From positions 3,906,001 to 3,970,000 of the forward strand of contig NZ_CP161805.1 of assembly GCF_040801785.1 (NCBI RefSeq): a stretch of DNA of 64,000 nucleotides, written 5' to 3'. Shown here in pieces: positions 16,756 to 32,536 of the stretch; positions within the stretch are counted from its first letter, which is position 1; every line of letters begins with the position of its first letter. Source of the stretch: Sulfitobacter sp. LCG007. Its GTDB lineage: Bacteria; Pseudomonadota; Alphaproteobacteria; Rhodobacterales; Rhodobacteraceae. The position numbers and the translations under genes are program-made. The notes beneath the pieces are model-generated. The model did not search any database. It saw only the letters and a list, made by a program, of their open reading frames with translations, and was not told where the DNA came from.

Positions 16756-17358
16756 CTACTGCGAAACCCGCAGGGTCAGGTTGATCCGGCCTCCGTGCGC
16801 CAGCAACCGCGACGATCCGAAGCGGATGCGGTCGATACCGTGATGGGCAAGCCGCGCGGCGCCGCCCATCACGACCACGTCGCCCGACTTGAGCCAGACC
16901 GATTCGGTCCTGCCGCGGCGCTCTGGCCCGCCCATCCGGAAAAGAGCGTCGTCGCCCAGCGAGACGGACACGACCGGCCAGCGGAAGTCGGCTTCGTCCC
17001 GATCCTGATGCATGCCCATCCGGGCCCCCTCGCCGTACCAGTTGACCAGACAGGAATCGGGGTCGGGCGCCTCAGGCACGAGATCCCGCCAGATCGCCAG
17101 GACGGGTGAGGGCAAGTCAGGCCATGCCACACCCGAGGGGTGGCGGCTGTCGTAGCGATAGCCCGAGCGGTCCGAGATCCAGCCGAAGGAACCGGCAGAG
17201 GTCATGCGAACCGACATCTTCTGTCCCCGACGTGTCTCGGGGGTAAACAGGGGTGCGGCCCGGGATATCTCTCTCACGGCATCGACAAGGGCCTCCTGCG
17301 CGTCGGCGTCGAGGTAGCCCGCATGAATCCGGAAGCCTCCGGCGGCAAGCTGGGGCAT
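16756..17358 (-). CDS. alkB: alkylated DNA repair dioxygenase
   Basis: 200 residues, close in layout to Escherichia coli AlkB (216). It oxidatively demethylates 1-methyladenine and 3-methylcytosine using Fe(II) and 2-oxoglutarate. Seen: KMSVRMTSAGSFGWISD (nucleotide-recognition lid), the iron ligands in MHQDRDEADF (HxD) and HHGIDRI (distal His), and the 2-oxoglutarate arginines in RINLTLRVSQ. ATG at 17358 was chosen for its GAGGACCAGG site and family-like N-terminus; an ATG at 17385 or a TTG at 17439 behind GGGAGG are alternatives. Confidence 0.92.
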   Translation of the reverse strand: MPQLAAGGFRIHAGYLDADAQEALVDAVREISRAAPLFTPETRRGQKMSVRMTSAGSFGWISDRSGYRYDSRHPSGVAWPDLPSPVLAIWRDLVPEAPDPDSCLVNWYGEGARMGMHQDRDEADFRWPVVSVSLGDDALFRMGGPERRGRTESVWLKSGDVVVMGGAARLAHHGIDRIRFGSSRLLAHGGRINLTLRVSQ

Positions 17359-17569
17359 GTCCTGGTCCTCGTGAAGATCCGCCATTCGGCGATCAAGAAA
17401 ACGCGATCCGGTGCAGATGGCAACGGTTGCAGGCCGCAATGGCCCTCCCTATATACCGTCCGAACCACCGGGAAGGCCTGCAGGTTTCCCCGGTTATCGA
17501 CATCGGGGCAGAGGCGCCGGAACGGGCCTGCTCTCCGTGAAATCGCCTTGAACCATGAGGGATCTAAAA

Positions 17570-19483
<1,914 letters not shown>

Positions 19484-19508
19484 TCCGCGAAACCCGGAAC
19501 CACTGACA

Positions 19509-19534
19509 GGGCCGGCCCCGCGCGGGGTCGGCCC
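19509..19534 (+). terminator. strong hairpin between dnaK and dnaJ
   Basis: An 11-base stem (19509-19519 with 19524-19534, one G-T pair) closed by GCGC, with no T-run after it. It may reduce readthrough into dnaJ or stabilise the 3' end of dnaK mRNA rather than terminate fully. Confidence 0.5.
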
Positions 19535-19561
19535 ATCACGTTCCGAAGGGGGAACTGATAC

Positions 19562-20707
19562 ATGTCCAAACGCGACTTCTACGAGGTCCTGGGAATCCGG
19601 AGAGGCGCTTCTCCGGAAGAAATCAAGAAGGCCTACCGGACCAAGGCGAAAGAGCTGCATCCGGACCGCAACAAGGACAATCCCAGGGCCGAGGCGCAGT
19701 TCAAGGAGGCCAACGAGGCCTATGAAGTGCTCAAGGACGCCGACAAGAAGGCGGCCTACGACCGGTTCGGCCACGCGGCCTTCGAGGGCGGCATGGGCGG
19801 CGGCGGGCGCCCGGGGGGCGGCTTCGGAGGCCATCAGGACTTCTCGTCTGCCTTCTCGGATGTCTTCGACGATCTCTTCGGCGATTTCATGGGCGGCCAG
19901 CGGGGTGGCGGACGCCGCGCCGCCCGCGGTTCCGACCTGCGCTACAACCTGCGGGTCACGCTCGAGGAATCCTACAGCGGGCTGCAGAAGACGATCAATG
20001 TGCCGACATCGGTGCCCTGCGGCGCCTGCAACGGATCGGGTGCGGAGGGCGGCGTAGAGCCGACAAGCTGTCCCACCTGTTCAGGAATGGGCAAGGTCCG
20101 CGCGCAGCAGGGTTTCTTCACGGTCGAACGCACCTGCCCGACCTGCTCGGGTCTGGGCCAGATCATCAAGAACCCCTGTGATACCTGCAAGGGCGCCGGC
20201 CGGGTCGAGAAGGACCGCGCGCTGAGCGTGAACATTCCAGCGGGGGTCGAGACCGGAACCCGCATCCGTCTTGCCGGCGAAGGCGAGGCGGGGATGCGCG
20301 GGGGCCCGTCGGGGGATCTCTACATCTTCATCGAAGTGCGCGAGCATGACCTGTTCACGCGCGACGGCACCAATCTGTTCTGCCGGGTTCCGGTCTCGAT
20401 GTCCAAGGCCGCGCTCGGCGGCAGCATCGAGGTGCCGACCATCGACGGCGGGCGCGGAAGGGTGCAGATCCCGGCGGGCAGCCAGTCCGGCCGCCAGATG
20501 CGCCTGCGCGGCAAGGGCATGCCGGCCCTGCGCGGGGGCGGACATGGAGACATGTTCATCGAACTCGCGGTCGAGACTCCGGTGAACCTGACCTCGCGGC
20601 AGAAGGAGCTGCTGGAGGAATTCGAAGATCTGTCCGAGCACAACAATCCCGAAACCTCGAGCTTCTTCTCCTCGGTCAAGAGCTTCTGGGACAGCATGAA
20701 GGGATGA
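19562..20707 (+). CDS. dnaJ: co-chaperone DnaJ (Hsp40)
   Basis: 381 residues. It stimulates the DnaK ATPase and delivers substrates. J domain at 1-70 with the HPD triplet ([10 protein letters not shown]), a Gly/Phe-rich stretch at about 75-125, then the four zinc repeats [24 protein letters not shown] and CDTCKGAG at about 155-220. The C-terminal substrate domains are complete. ATG at 19562 has an AAGGGGGAA site. Same strand as dnaK, 78 bases downstream. Confidence 0.97.
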   Translation: MSKRDFYEVLGIRRGASPEEIKKAYRTKAKELHPDRNKDNPRAEAQFKEANEAYEVLKDADKKAAYDRFGHAAFEGGMGGGGRPGGGFGGHQDFSSAFSDVFDDLFGDFMGGQRGGGRRAARGSDLRYNLRVTLEESYSGLQKTINVPTSVPCGACNGSGAEGGVEPTSCPTCSGMGKVRAQQGFFTVERTCPTCSGLGQIIKNPCDTCKGAGRVEKDRALSVNIPAGVETGTRIRLAGEGEAGMRGGPSGDLYIFIEVREHDLFTRDGTNLFCRVPVSMSKAALGGSIEVPTIDGGRGRVQIPAGSQSGRQMRLRGKGMPALRGGGHGDMFIELAVETPVNLTSRQKELLEEFEDLSEHNNPETSSFFSSVKSFWDSMKG

Positions 20708-20728
20708 GCGCCGCTTGAAGCGTTCCGT

Positions 20729-20750
20729 AGGGTGAGCCCTGGCCCACCTT
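20729..20750 (+). terminator. weak hairpin after dnaJ
   Basis: AGGGTGaGCC can pair with GGCcCACCT 21 bases after the dnaJ stop. The stem is interrupted and has no T-run. Confidence 0.3.
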
Positions 20751-20800
20751 GCGCGCCGAAGTTAACCGCCTGGCAACCACACGCGCGGCATCCTGCCGTG

Positions 20801-21562
20801 ATGACGCGCAAATCCGGCACCTTTGCGGAAGCCCCGCTTCCGTTTCTTCTCGACGAGGCAGAGCCCGTCATGCTGCCGAAGGGAAGGCTCCCGTCTTATA
20901 TCGCCGACCACCGGCAGCGTCTGCGGGCGCGTTTCATGGCCGGGGGTGCGGCGGCCTTGCCGGATTACGAACTGCTCGAACTTGTGCTTTTCCGCGCCAT
21001 TCCGCGGCAGGACGTCAAGCCGCTGGCCCATGCCCTGCTCGAGCGCTTCGGGGATTTCAATCGCGTCGTCACCGCTGCTCCCGAGCGGCTGCGCGACGTC
21101 CGGGGCATCGGCGATGCCGTGATCACCGAGCTCAAGATCGTCGAGGCCGCGGCGCACCGCATGGCACGGGCGCGTGTTCTCGGGCAGCAGGTGCTCTCGA
21201 GCTGGGACGCCCTGCTCGACTACTGCCACACCACCATGGCCCATCGTGAAACCGAACAATTCCGCGTCTTCTACCTTGACCGAAAGAACGTGCTGATCGC
21301 CGACGAGGAACAGGCCCGGGGCACGGTGGACCACGTCCCGGTCTATCCGCGCGAGATCGCGAAACGGGCGCTGGAGCTCAACGCCTCTGCCCTGATCCTG
21401 GTGCACAACCATCCCTCGGGCGATCCCTCGCCCTCGCAGGCCGACATCGCCATGACCGGACAGATCGCCGTTGCCTGCCAGGCCCTGGGCCTGACGCTGC
21501 ATGATCATGTCATCGTGGGAAAATCGCGCGAGATGAGCTTTCGCTCCGAAGGCTATCTCTGA
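20801..21562 (+). CDS. radC: RadC family JAB-domain protein
   Basis: 253 residues. A helix-hairpin-helix region (RLRDVRGIGDAVITELKIVE) is followed by a JAB/MPN metalloprotease-like domain with the zinc motif LILVHNHPSGDPSPSQAD (H-x-H...D). The family was named for a presumed repair role that has been doubted; its true function is unclear. ATG at 20801 (or GTG at 20798) lacks a strong ribosome site. It follows dnaJ by 93 bases. Confidence 0.9.
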   Translation: MTRKSGTFAEAPLPFLLDEAEPVMLPKGRLPSYIADHRQRLRARFMAGGAAALPDYELLELVLFRAIPRQDVKPLAHALLERFGDFNRVVTAAPERLRDVRGIGDAVITELKIVEAAAHRMARARVLGQQVLSSWDALLDYCHTTMAHRETEQFRVFYLDRKNVLIADEEQARGTVDHVPVYPREIAKRALELNASALILVHNHPSGDPSPSQADIAMTGQIAVACQALGLTLHDHVIVGKSREMSFRSEGYL

Positions 21563-21565
21563 GCC

Positions 21566-23122
21566 TCAGCGCACCCAGACCTCGACCCTCCGGTTGGCCT
21601 GACGTCCCCAGGCGGTATCGTCGCAGTCCATGGGAAGGGCTTCGCCGAACGCATCGACACCGATATCCACCCGGTCGAGCCCGGCGGTCTCGGCTGCGAT
21701 CTCGACCGCGCGGCGCACCGCCTCGGCCCGCTGGAAGGCGATGCTGCGGTTGGCGCCCGCCGGACCCTCGCCGTCGCTGAAACCGACGAAAAGCAGCTGC
21801 CGCGCGTCGAACAGCCCCTGCTCGAGAGCACGGGCAAGCTGCTGGACGTTCGACCGGGACTGCGCGTCAAGCCGGATCGAGCCCGCCTCGAAGCGGAACG
21901 AGATGGTGAGCCGCGCCATCGGCGCCAGGGTCGAGACCATGCGCTGAAGCTCGGACAAGGGAAGTTCCGGACCGGCCGCCGCGATGGCGTTGACGAAGCG
22001 GTCGCCCTGATCGTCGACCGGAATCTCCTCGAGCGCCTGATCCACGAAGCCCGCGCGACGGATGACGTTCTGCGCGGCCGGGCCTCGCGTGTAGGCAAGG
22101 AATTCTCGGCCGAGCTGGGGCAGACGGCGCGCGGGAAGGTAGATGAACATGGGCGCGGTCAGAGGATAGTCCTCGGTCTTGATGCTGCGTCTGCCCGCGC
22201 GCAGGGTCCGGCCGCAGCTGCCCGTCAGCGTCAAAGCCTGCGCGTCGCCTGTCTCGGCATAGCTCGCCAGCCCGATGGCGAAGGGGTCAGACGCCACCGC
22301 GGCAGCCAGATCCGCGCCGCGCTGATGCGGGACCGCGTCGGGCGACAGCGCCAGCGAAAGCGGTGCAAGCAGGCGGTCCCCGATGGCCTGCCCAAGCCCG
22401 GTTCCCAAGTCGGGCACGTGAAGCGTGATCGGCGCGTCCGGTCCACCCAGCACCGACCATCCGGTAATGCGTCCGGCATAGACCTCGGCGAGTTGCTGTG
22501 CCGAGATGCTGCGCACCGGGTTGGATGGGGCCACGATGGGAACGATGGCATCAAGGGCAAGAACCCGGCTCCGGTTGGCGCCCGTCAGATCGCCCATCCC
22601 CGCCTCGCGCGCGCGGTTGCGCTCGTCGCTGCGGATCTCGCGCAGGGCCATGACCATGTCCGCCTCGTTCGCCAGCAGATCAGCAAACCCCTCGTCCGTC
22701 GTCGTGACGCGGAAGTGGATCCGCGCCGCCAGCCGCCCTGAATCCTCGAATAGCAGATAGGTGAAGAGTGTGATGTCCTCGTCCACACGCTCGGTCCGGT
22801 AGCCGCTGCGCTCCGCGAATCCCTCCACCAGCGCCGGCATCAGGACCGCGCCCATGGTGGCCGAACCCGATATGGAAATCTCGGCGACGTAGTCCTGAAG
22901 ATCCGGACAGGCCGGCCCGTCGCAAAGCACGCCCGACCCGTCGACGGTAAGCTCGCCGTAAGTGGTTTCGATCCGGTAGAATTCGCCGTCGAAACCCAGC
23001 AGCGTCCCGTTCAGTGCAACCCGCCCGTCCCGGGACGTGAGGGTGATATCCTGCGCCGCTCCACTGGATGCGAGAACCGGAACGAAAAGTGCGGCGAAAG
23101 CCGCCGCACGCCAACGTCTCAT
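21566..23122 (-). CDS. periplasmic phosphate-binding-like (PstS) / OmpA fusion protein
   Basis: 518 residues. A signal peptide (about 1-23, SSGAAQ) leads into a short domain that opens DITLTSRDGRVALNG. A type-2 periplasmic binding domain of the PstS kind follows (ISISGSATMGAVLMPALVEG to about residue 370). An OmpA-like peptidoglycan-binding domain ends the protein (FRFEAGSIRLDAQSRSNVQQ and RANRRVEVWV-like QANRRVEVWVR). This tethers a solute-binding module to the cell wall rather than to an ABC permease, and no pst genes are nearby. ATG at 23122 lies 23 bases after the anchored protein gene upstream, so they form an operon. Ligand and role unknown. Confidence 0.85.
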   Translation of the reverse strand: MRRWRAAAFAALFVPVLASSGAAQDITLTSRDGRVALNGTLLGFDGEFYRIETTYGELTVDGSGVLCDGPACPDLQDYVAEISISGSATMGAVLMPALVEGFAERSGYRTERVDEDITLFTYLLFEDSGRLAARIHFRVTTTDEGFADLLANEADMVMALREIRSDERNRAREAGMGDLTGANRSRVLALDAIVPIVAPSNPVRSISAQQLAEVYAGRITGWSVLGGPDAPITLHVPDLGTGLGQAIGDRLLAPLSLALSPDAVPHQRGADLAAAVASDPFAIGLASYAETGDAQALTLTGSCGRTLRAGRRSIKTEDYPLTAPMFIYLPARRLPQLGREFLAYTRGPAAQNVIRRAGFVDQALEEIPVDDQGDRFVNAIAAAGPELPLSELQRMVSTLAPMARLTISFRFEAGSIRLDAQSRSNVQQLARALEQGLFDARQLLFVGFSDGEGPAGANRSIAFQRAEAVRRAVEIAAETAGLDRVDIGVDAFGEALPMDCDDTAWGRQANRRVEVWVR

Positions 23123-23145
23123 TGCCTCAGTGCCCCGATACGGAT

Positions 23146-24180
23146 CTATCTGGCGGCGACTGTCAGGTCTTGCAGCGGATAATTCAACACCAGAAATCCG
23201 CCGACCGAATCGCAGCCGGGGATCGAAAGGGCCACATCCGTCGTCACCTGACTGCCTCCGGCGCCGCGGGACAGAAGCCGCGCACGGGCATCGCGACCGC
23301 AATTCGACGTGTCGATCTGCGTTTCGACGGTCACTGCCACATCTTCGGGATCCTGCTTGAGTGCGTGGGCGATGGTGTAGATCTCGACCTGCCGGCCAAG
23401 ACCGGCGGCCGTATCGCCAAGGCTTGTCATGAAGCCGCCTTCGGGACCGGCCTTGCCCGAAGCCTCTGCCCAGACATGGCCATCGGACCCGTAATCGGCA
23501 CCGAATTCCCGGGCGTGAAGGTGAAGCCCGTCGCGCGCGGAGGTGAGAAGAACCATGCGATCGTAAACATCAAGCCCAGGCACGTCGGTCGTAACCGATA
23601 TCGTCTTGCCCGTTGACAGGCGCGCCTCGAAGCTGGCGGTGTCATCCATTGCGGGAACGCTCAGTTGCAGCCGCCCGTCCGCACCGGTGCGCGCATCGAA
23701 GCTGATGCCGGAATGCGAGATCGTGACCTCGGCATTCCTGTCGCAAGGCGCGGTAAGGGTCAGATCCACCATTGCGGCGTCGGCCGGCGTCGCGATCAGC
23801 CCGAGTCCGCAATCCTCGGAAGCCGTTGCATCCGTCACGGCTTTTTCGGGCAAAGCCGGAGCGATCAGATCGCTCGAGGGTGCGCGCGGCGCTGAAATAG
23901 GCGAATCGGGCGCGATGGTGATGCCCACCGGATCGACTTCCGCGGAAGTAAGGGTGATATCCTGCACCGTGAAGAACGTCACCGGGCCGGGGCTGCCCTC
24001 TCGTGCGGTACCCACGACAGCGAGTTTCGCCGGCGGGGGCAGGAAAATCGATTTGCTTTCAACGGGTTCGTCTTTGGCGTAACGCTCTCGCGCGGCGTCA
24101 CCGCTTTGCATGATGAACCCGATCCCAAGCGCACAGGTCAGAGTGCCTGCGGCTGTCAGAAATTCTTTCCGATAGGACAT
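23146..24180 (-). CDS. membrane-anchored protein of unknown function
   Basis: 344 residues. One N-terminal hydrophobic segment (about residues 8-27, AAGTLTCALGIGFIMQ) without a clear cleavage site suggests an inner-membrane anchor with a periplasmic body. A Pro/Ala-rich linker runs to about 115. The body has a beta-sandwich-like stretch (LTLTAPCDRNAEVTISHSG, ISFDARTGADGRLQLSVPA) with two well-spaced cysteine pairs that could be disulfides. Homologues in rhodobacteria are sometimes labelled translocase, apparently for lying next to secA; nothing here shows that function. ATG at 24180 is chosen, GTG at 24189 possible. First gene of the pair with the PstS-OmpA fusion. Confidence 0.6.
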   Translation of the reverse strand: MSYRKEFLTAAGTLTCALGIGFIMQSGDAARERYAKDEPVESKSIFLPPPAKLAVVGTAREGSPGPVTFFTVQDITLTSAEVDPVGITIAPDSPISAPRAPSSDLIAPALPEKAVTDATASEDCGLGLIATPADAAMVDLTLTAPCDRNAEVTISHSGISFDARTGADGRLQLSVPAMDDTASFEARLSTGKTISVTTDVPGLDVYDRMVLLTSARDGLHLHAREFGADYGSDGHVWAEASGKAGPEGGFMTSLGDTAAGLGRQVEIYTIAHALKQDPEDVAVTVETQIDTSNCGRDARARLLSRGAGGSQVTTDVALSIPGCDSVGGFLVLNYPLQDLTVAAR

Positions 24181-24278
24181 CCCATTCACCCCGCACCATT
24201 CCCCACAAGGTTAATAGAAGAAAAACCCGGCAGAGTTGTGGCAATCAGGACATTTATTTGGGCAAGATCAAGGCAGTT

Positions 24279-26990
<2,712 letters not shown>

Positions 26991-27003
26991 GCGTACTCCG
27001 GCC

Positions 27004-27015
27004 GATGACGTCATC
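27004..27015. promoter_or_regulatory. perfect 12-base palindrome upstream of secA
   Basis: GATGAC-GTCATC lies in the divergent secA/parvulin promoter region, 14 bases before the secA start codon. Possible operator; no known binding protein assigned. Confidence 0.35.
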
Positions 27016-27030
27016 ATATGCGCTGACGGC

Positions 27031-27059
27031 TTGCCCGCGCCCGGTGCAGCCCATAGATA
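27031..27059 (+). promoter_or_regulatory. likely promoter of the parvulin gene
   Basis: TTGCCC at 27031-27036, a 17-base spacer, and TAGATA at 27054-27059. The leader to the ATG at 27163 would be near 97 nt; argJ and mutT may be co-transcribed. Confidence 0.5.
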
Positions 27060-27162
27060 GAGGGCAGACGTCAGCCCGGGCCGCGCCCATAGCGCGATGT
27101 AAGGGTCGCGCCAAACAGTGTCAATGTCGTGCCACGATGCGACGCATCCATAGGATCCCGCC

Positions 27163-28029
27163 ATGCAGAAACTTCGCAAATTCCTGGCCGGCTCGGCCGT
27201 AGCAGCAGCGCTTGCGCTTCCGGCCTTCGCCCAGCAGGAACATACCGCGGCTTCCGACGTGAGCGCGAGCACGGTCGTTGCCACCGTCAACGGTACGGAT
27301 ATTACCATCGGGCACATGATCGCGGCGCGCGCGACCCTGCCGCAGCAGTACCAGCAGATGCCCCCCGAAATGCTGTTCGGCGGTATTCTCGACCAGCTGA
27401 TCCAGCAGCAGGCCCTTGCGGATACGTTCACCGGTGAGCTTCCGCGCAGCGCCGAGATCGCCATGGAGAACGAAAACCGGTCGGTCCGCGCCAGTCTCGC
27501 GATCCAGAGCGGCGTCGGCGACGACGTTTCCGAGGAAGAGATCAAGGCCGCCTACGATGCGCGCATGGAGGGCCAGGAGGCGACCAAGGAATACAGTGCG
27601 GCGCATATTCTGGTGGAGACAGAGGAAGAGGCGAAGGACATCAAGGCCGAACTCGACGGCGGAGCGGAGTTCGCGACCCTCGCCCGCGAGAAGTCGACGG
27701 GCCCGTCCGGGCCGAACGGCGGCGATCTCGGCTGGTTCGGTCCCGGCATGATGGTGCCCGAGTTCGAGGCGGCGACCTTCGCGCTCGAACCGGGGCAGGT
27801 CTCGGACCCGATCCAGACACAGTTCGGCTGGCATGTGATCAAGCTCAACGAAGTGCGTGTGGCCGAGATGCCGACGCTTGACGATATGCGTGAAGAACTC
27901 CGTTCGGAACTGATGCGCGAAAAGGTCAACAAGCAGATCAGCGACACCACCGCCGCGGCGAAGGTCGAACGCGCCGATGTGAGCGGGATCGATCCGTCCG
28001 TGCTTCAGAACGTCGAGCTGCTGGACTGA
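27163..28029 (+). CDS. periplasmic parvulin-type peptidyl-prolyl isomerase
   Basis: 288 residues. Signal peptide at 1-24 (ends AFAQQ), a helical chaperone-like N-region, then a parvulin domain from about residue 143: [40 protein letters not shown], and [12 protein letters not shown]. It isomerises X-Pro bonds in exported proteins, as PrsA/SurA/PpiC-type enzymes do. It lies divergent from secA, fitting a role in secretion. ATG at 27163; argJ starts 4 bases after its stop. Confidence 0.93.
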   Translation: MQKLRKFLAGSAVAAALALPAFAQQEHTAASDVSASTVVATVNGTDITIGHMIAARATLPQQYQQMPPEMLFGGILDQLIQQQALADTFTGELPRSAEIAMENENRSVRASLAIQSGVGDDVSEEEIKAAYDARMEGQEATKEYSAAHILVETEEEAKDIKAELDGGAEFATLAREKSTGPSGPNGGDLGWFGPGMMVPEFEAATFALEPGQVSDPIQTQFGWHVIKLNEVRVAEMPTLDDMREELRSELMREKVNKQISDTTAAAKVERADVSGIDPSVLQNVELLD

Positions 28030-28033
28030 CGCC

Positions 28034-29260
28034 ATGGCCAAGACTCTGGCGGTTTCCCCGCTTGCCCCGAAAGGCTTTCCCGAGCTTCCGGTAATAGAAG
28101 GTGTGCGTTTCGCGACAGTCGCCGCCGGTGTGCGTTATGCAGGGCGTACCGACGTGATGCTGGCGAAGCTCGATCCCGGCACTGCGATTGCCGGGGTCTT
28201 CACGCGTTCAGCCACGCGCTCGGCGCCCGTTCTCGATTGCGAATCCAAGATCGGCGGCCCATCGGACGAGGGTGCGGCGATATTGGTGAACTCCGGCAAT
28301 TCCAATGCCTTCACGGGCAGGGCCGGTGTCGAGGCCGTGGAAAAAATCGCCGCCGCCGCGGCGGCGGCCTGTAGCGTGCCGCAAGCCAGGGTCTTCACGT
28401 CCTCGACGGGTGTGATCGGCGAGCCGCTGCCCTTCGAGCGCATCACCGACAAGCTCGGTGAACTGGCAGCCAGCCTTGATCCGAACGGGATCGAGGCCGC
28501 CGCGAAGGCCATCATGACGACCGACACCTTCCCGAAGGGCGCCTGCGCGCGCGTCGAGATTGATGGCGGCAGCGTCAACATTGCCGGTATCGCCAAGGGG
28601 TCCGGCATGATCGCGCCCGACATGGCGACGATGCTCGTCTACATCTTCACCGATGCCCGTCTCGAACAGGGCGCGTTGCAGAAGATGGTCTTGGCCGCCA
28701 ATGCGCGGACGTTCAACTGCATCACCGTCGATGGCGATACGTCGACCTCGGACAGCCTGATCATGGCCGCGACCGGCGCGTCCGGCATCGACGCCACCCA
28801 AAGCGCCGCCTTCGCCGAAGCGCTGGAAGCCCTGATGCTGGATCTTGCCCATCAGGTGGTCCGGGACGGGGAAGGTGCAACGAAATTCGTCGAGATCCGC
28901 GTGAGCGGCGCGGTCGATGATCAGGACGCGCGGCGGCACGCCATGTCCATCGCCAACTCTCCGCTGGTGAAGACAGCCATCGCTGGCGAGGATCCGAACT
29001 GGGGCCGCGTCGTGATGGCGGTCGGAAAGTCCGGCGCGGCAGCGGATCGCGACAAGCTTACGATCCGGTTCGGCGACGTGCTGGTGGCCGAAAACGGTTG
29101 GGTCAGCCCGTCCTATGTCGAAGCGGATGCGGCTGCGCACATGAAGCAGGAGTCGCTTCTGATCGCGGTCGACATCGGCCTGGGATCCGGCAAGGCGTCT
29201 GTCTGGACCTGCGATCTGACCCATGGATACATCGACATAAACGCGGACTACCGCTCGTGA
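28034..29260 (+). CDS. argJ: bifunctional ornithine acetyltransferase / N-acetylglutamate synthase
   Basis: 408 residues. It recycles acetyl groups from N-acetylornithine to glutamate in arginine synthesis. The autocleavage site is in APDMATMLVYIFTDA, with the nucleophilic Thr at about residue 199 splitting the precursor into alpha and beta chains. The C-terminal block NSPLVKTAIAGEDPNWGRVV is also typical. The start ATG is 4 bases after the parvulin stop. Together with argG elsewhere in the window it belongs to the arginine pathway. Confidence 0.97.
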   Translation: MAKTLAVSPLAPKGFPELPVIEGVRFATVAAGVRYAGRTDVMLAKLDPGTAIAGVFTRSATRSAPVLDCESKIGGPSDEGAAILVNSGNSNAFTGRAGVEAVEKIAAAAAAACSVPQARVFTSSTGVIGEPLPFERITDKLGELAASLDPNGIEAAAKAIMTTDTFPKGACARVEIDGGSVNIAGIAKGSGMIAPDMATMLVYIFTDARLEQGALQKMVLAANARTFNCITVDGDTSTSDSLIMAATGASGIDATQSAAFAEALEALMLDLAHQVVRDGEGATKFVEIRVSGAVDDQDARRHAMSIANSPLVKTAIAGEDPNWGRVVMAVGKSGAAADRDKLTIRFGDVLVAENGWVSPSYVEADAAAHMKQESLLIAVDIGLGSGKASVWTCDLTHGYIDINADYRS

Positions 29261-29276
29261 CAGGCGGTTCCCGTCG

Positions 29277-29675
29277 ATGAAGACCGTCCTGGTTTCGGCT
29301 GTCCTCCTGATCGATGTCGATGGGCGGGTGCTGCTTGCCCAGCGACCGGAAGGCAAGTCCATGGCCGGTCTGTGGGAGTTTCCCGGCGGAAAGGTCGAGC
29401 CGGGTGAAACTCCCGAAGCCGCGCTGATCCGGGAGCTCGAGGAAGAACTCGGGATCAACACCTGGTCCTCCTGTCTCGCGCCGCTCAGCTTCGCGAGCCA
29501 CAGTTATGAGACCTTTCATCTGCTCATGCCGCTGTTCGCATGCCGGAAATGGGAAGGCATTCCCGAATCGCGGGAAGGTCAGGAACTGCGCTGGGTGCGC
29601 ACGCATGAGTTGAAGAATTACCCTATGCCGCCTGCAGATGTGCCGTTGATACCCGTTATACGGGATTGGGTCTGA
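29277..29675 (+). CDS. mutT: 8-oxo-dGTP diphosphatase (NUDIX)
   Basis: 132 residues. It removes oxidised dGTP from the nucleotide pool. Complete NUDIX box GGKVEPGETPEAALIRELEE followed by ELGI at about residues 37-60, inside WEFPGGKVEPGE as in MutT. Length and N-terminus (VSAVLLIDVDGRVLLAQRPE) fit MutT well. ATG at 29277, 16 bases after argJ, so probably the last gene of the parvulin-argJ-mutT operon. Confidence 0.92.
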   Translation: MKTVLVSAVLLIDVDGRVLLAQRPEGKSMAGLWEFPGGKVEPGETPEAALIRELEEELGINTWSSCLAPLSFASHSYETFHLLMPLFACRKWEGIPESREGQELRWVRTHELKNYPMPPADVPLIPVIRDWV

Positions 29676-29745
29676 TCACTGACATCGACCGGTTGCCGGT
29701 TTGCGCCGGAATCTGAAATTCGCTCGGGGACTCGTGATATTGTTT

Positions 29746-29775
29746 ATGACTTTTTTAACACTCTCGCGCTAGCAT
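29746..29775 (+). promoter_or_regulatory. possible promoter of the 44-residue gene
   Basis: ATGACT at 29746-29751, an 18-base spacer, TAGCAT at 29770-29775, within a conspicuously AT-rich patch (29735-29760) in a GC-rich genome. Confidence 0.4.
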
Positions 29776-29806
29776 TGAGCATGTCACGATCCTGGGGAGG
29801 CACGAC

Positions 29807-29941
29807 ATGCTCCGCACCATCACCGTGGGAAAGGCAGTTTCGATCCAAGGCGTTTTCGTTCGCAGCCTGCCGGATGGCCGTATCTTGGTACGTGTGGATG
29901 ACACCCTCTACGCAGGCAGCCCGGTTCGCAAGGCTGTCTGA
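29807..29941 (+). CDS. 44-residue conserved-looking small protein
   Basis: A short gene encoding 44 residues that begin MLRTITVGKAVSIQGVFVRS and end YAGSPVRKAV. It has a strong GGGGAGG ribosome site seven bases before the ATG, its own possible promoter and a textbook terminator 30 bases after the stop. It contains no cysteine, signal peptide or membrane span; the alternating hydrophobic pattern (SIQGVFVRSLPDGRILVRVD) suggests a small beta-barrel or KOW/SH3-like fold. I recall similar short proteins in rhodobacterial genomes but know no function. An overlapping 61-codon frame at 29775 lacks a ribosome site and was rejected. Confidence 0.7.
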   Translation: MLRTITVGKAVSIQGVFVRSLPDGRILVRVDDTLYAGSPVRKAV

Positions 29942-29971
29942 CCCTGAACGTCAGAGCTGAAGCACCGAAAG

Positions 29972-30002
29972 AAGGGGACAGAATTAGCTGTCCCCTTTTT
30001 TT
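29972..30002. terminator. intrinsic terminator, small gene / infB
   Basis: AAGGGGACAG (29972-29981), loop AATTAG, CTGTCCCCTT (29988-29997), then T to 30002. It is textbook for the rightward small gene. Read leftward, the same stem is followed by TTCTTTC, so it may also end infB transcription. Confidence 0.9.
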
Positions 30003-30034
30003 CTGTTCTGCCGCTCCCGGGATCCAGCCGGAAA

Positions 30035-32527
<2,493 letters not shown>

Positions 32528-32536
32528 TAAGCTCGT

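Noticed and set aside
21566-23122. A phosphate ABC importer (pst) locus
   Set aside because: No permease, ATPase or PhoU genes are near, and the protein carries an OmpA domain.
29775-29960. 61-codon rightward frame overlapping the 44-residue gene
   Set aside because: It has no ribosome site, whereas the other frame has GGGGAGG at ideal spacing and a compact end before the terminator.
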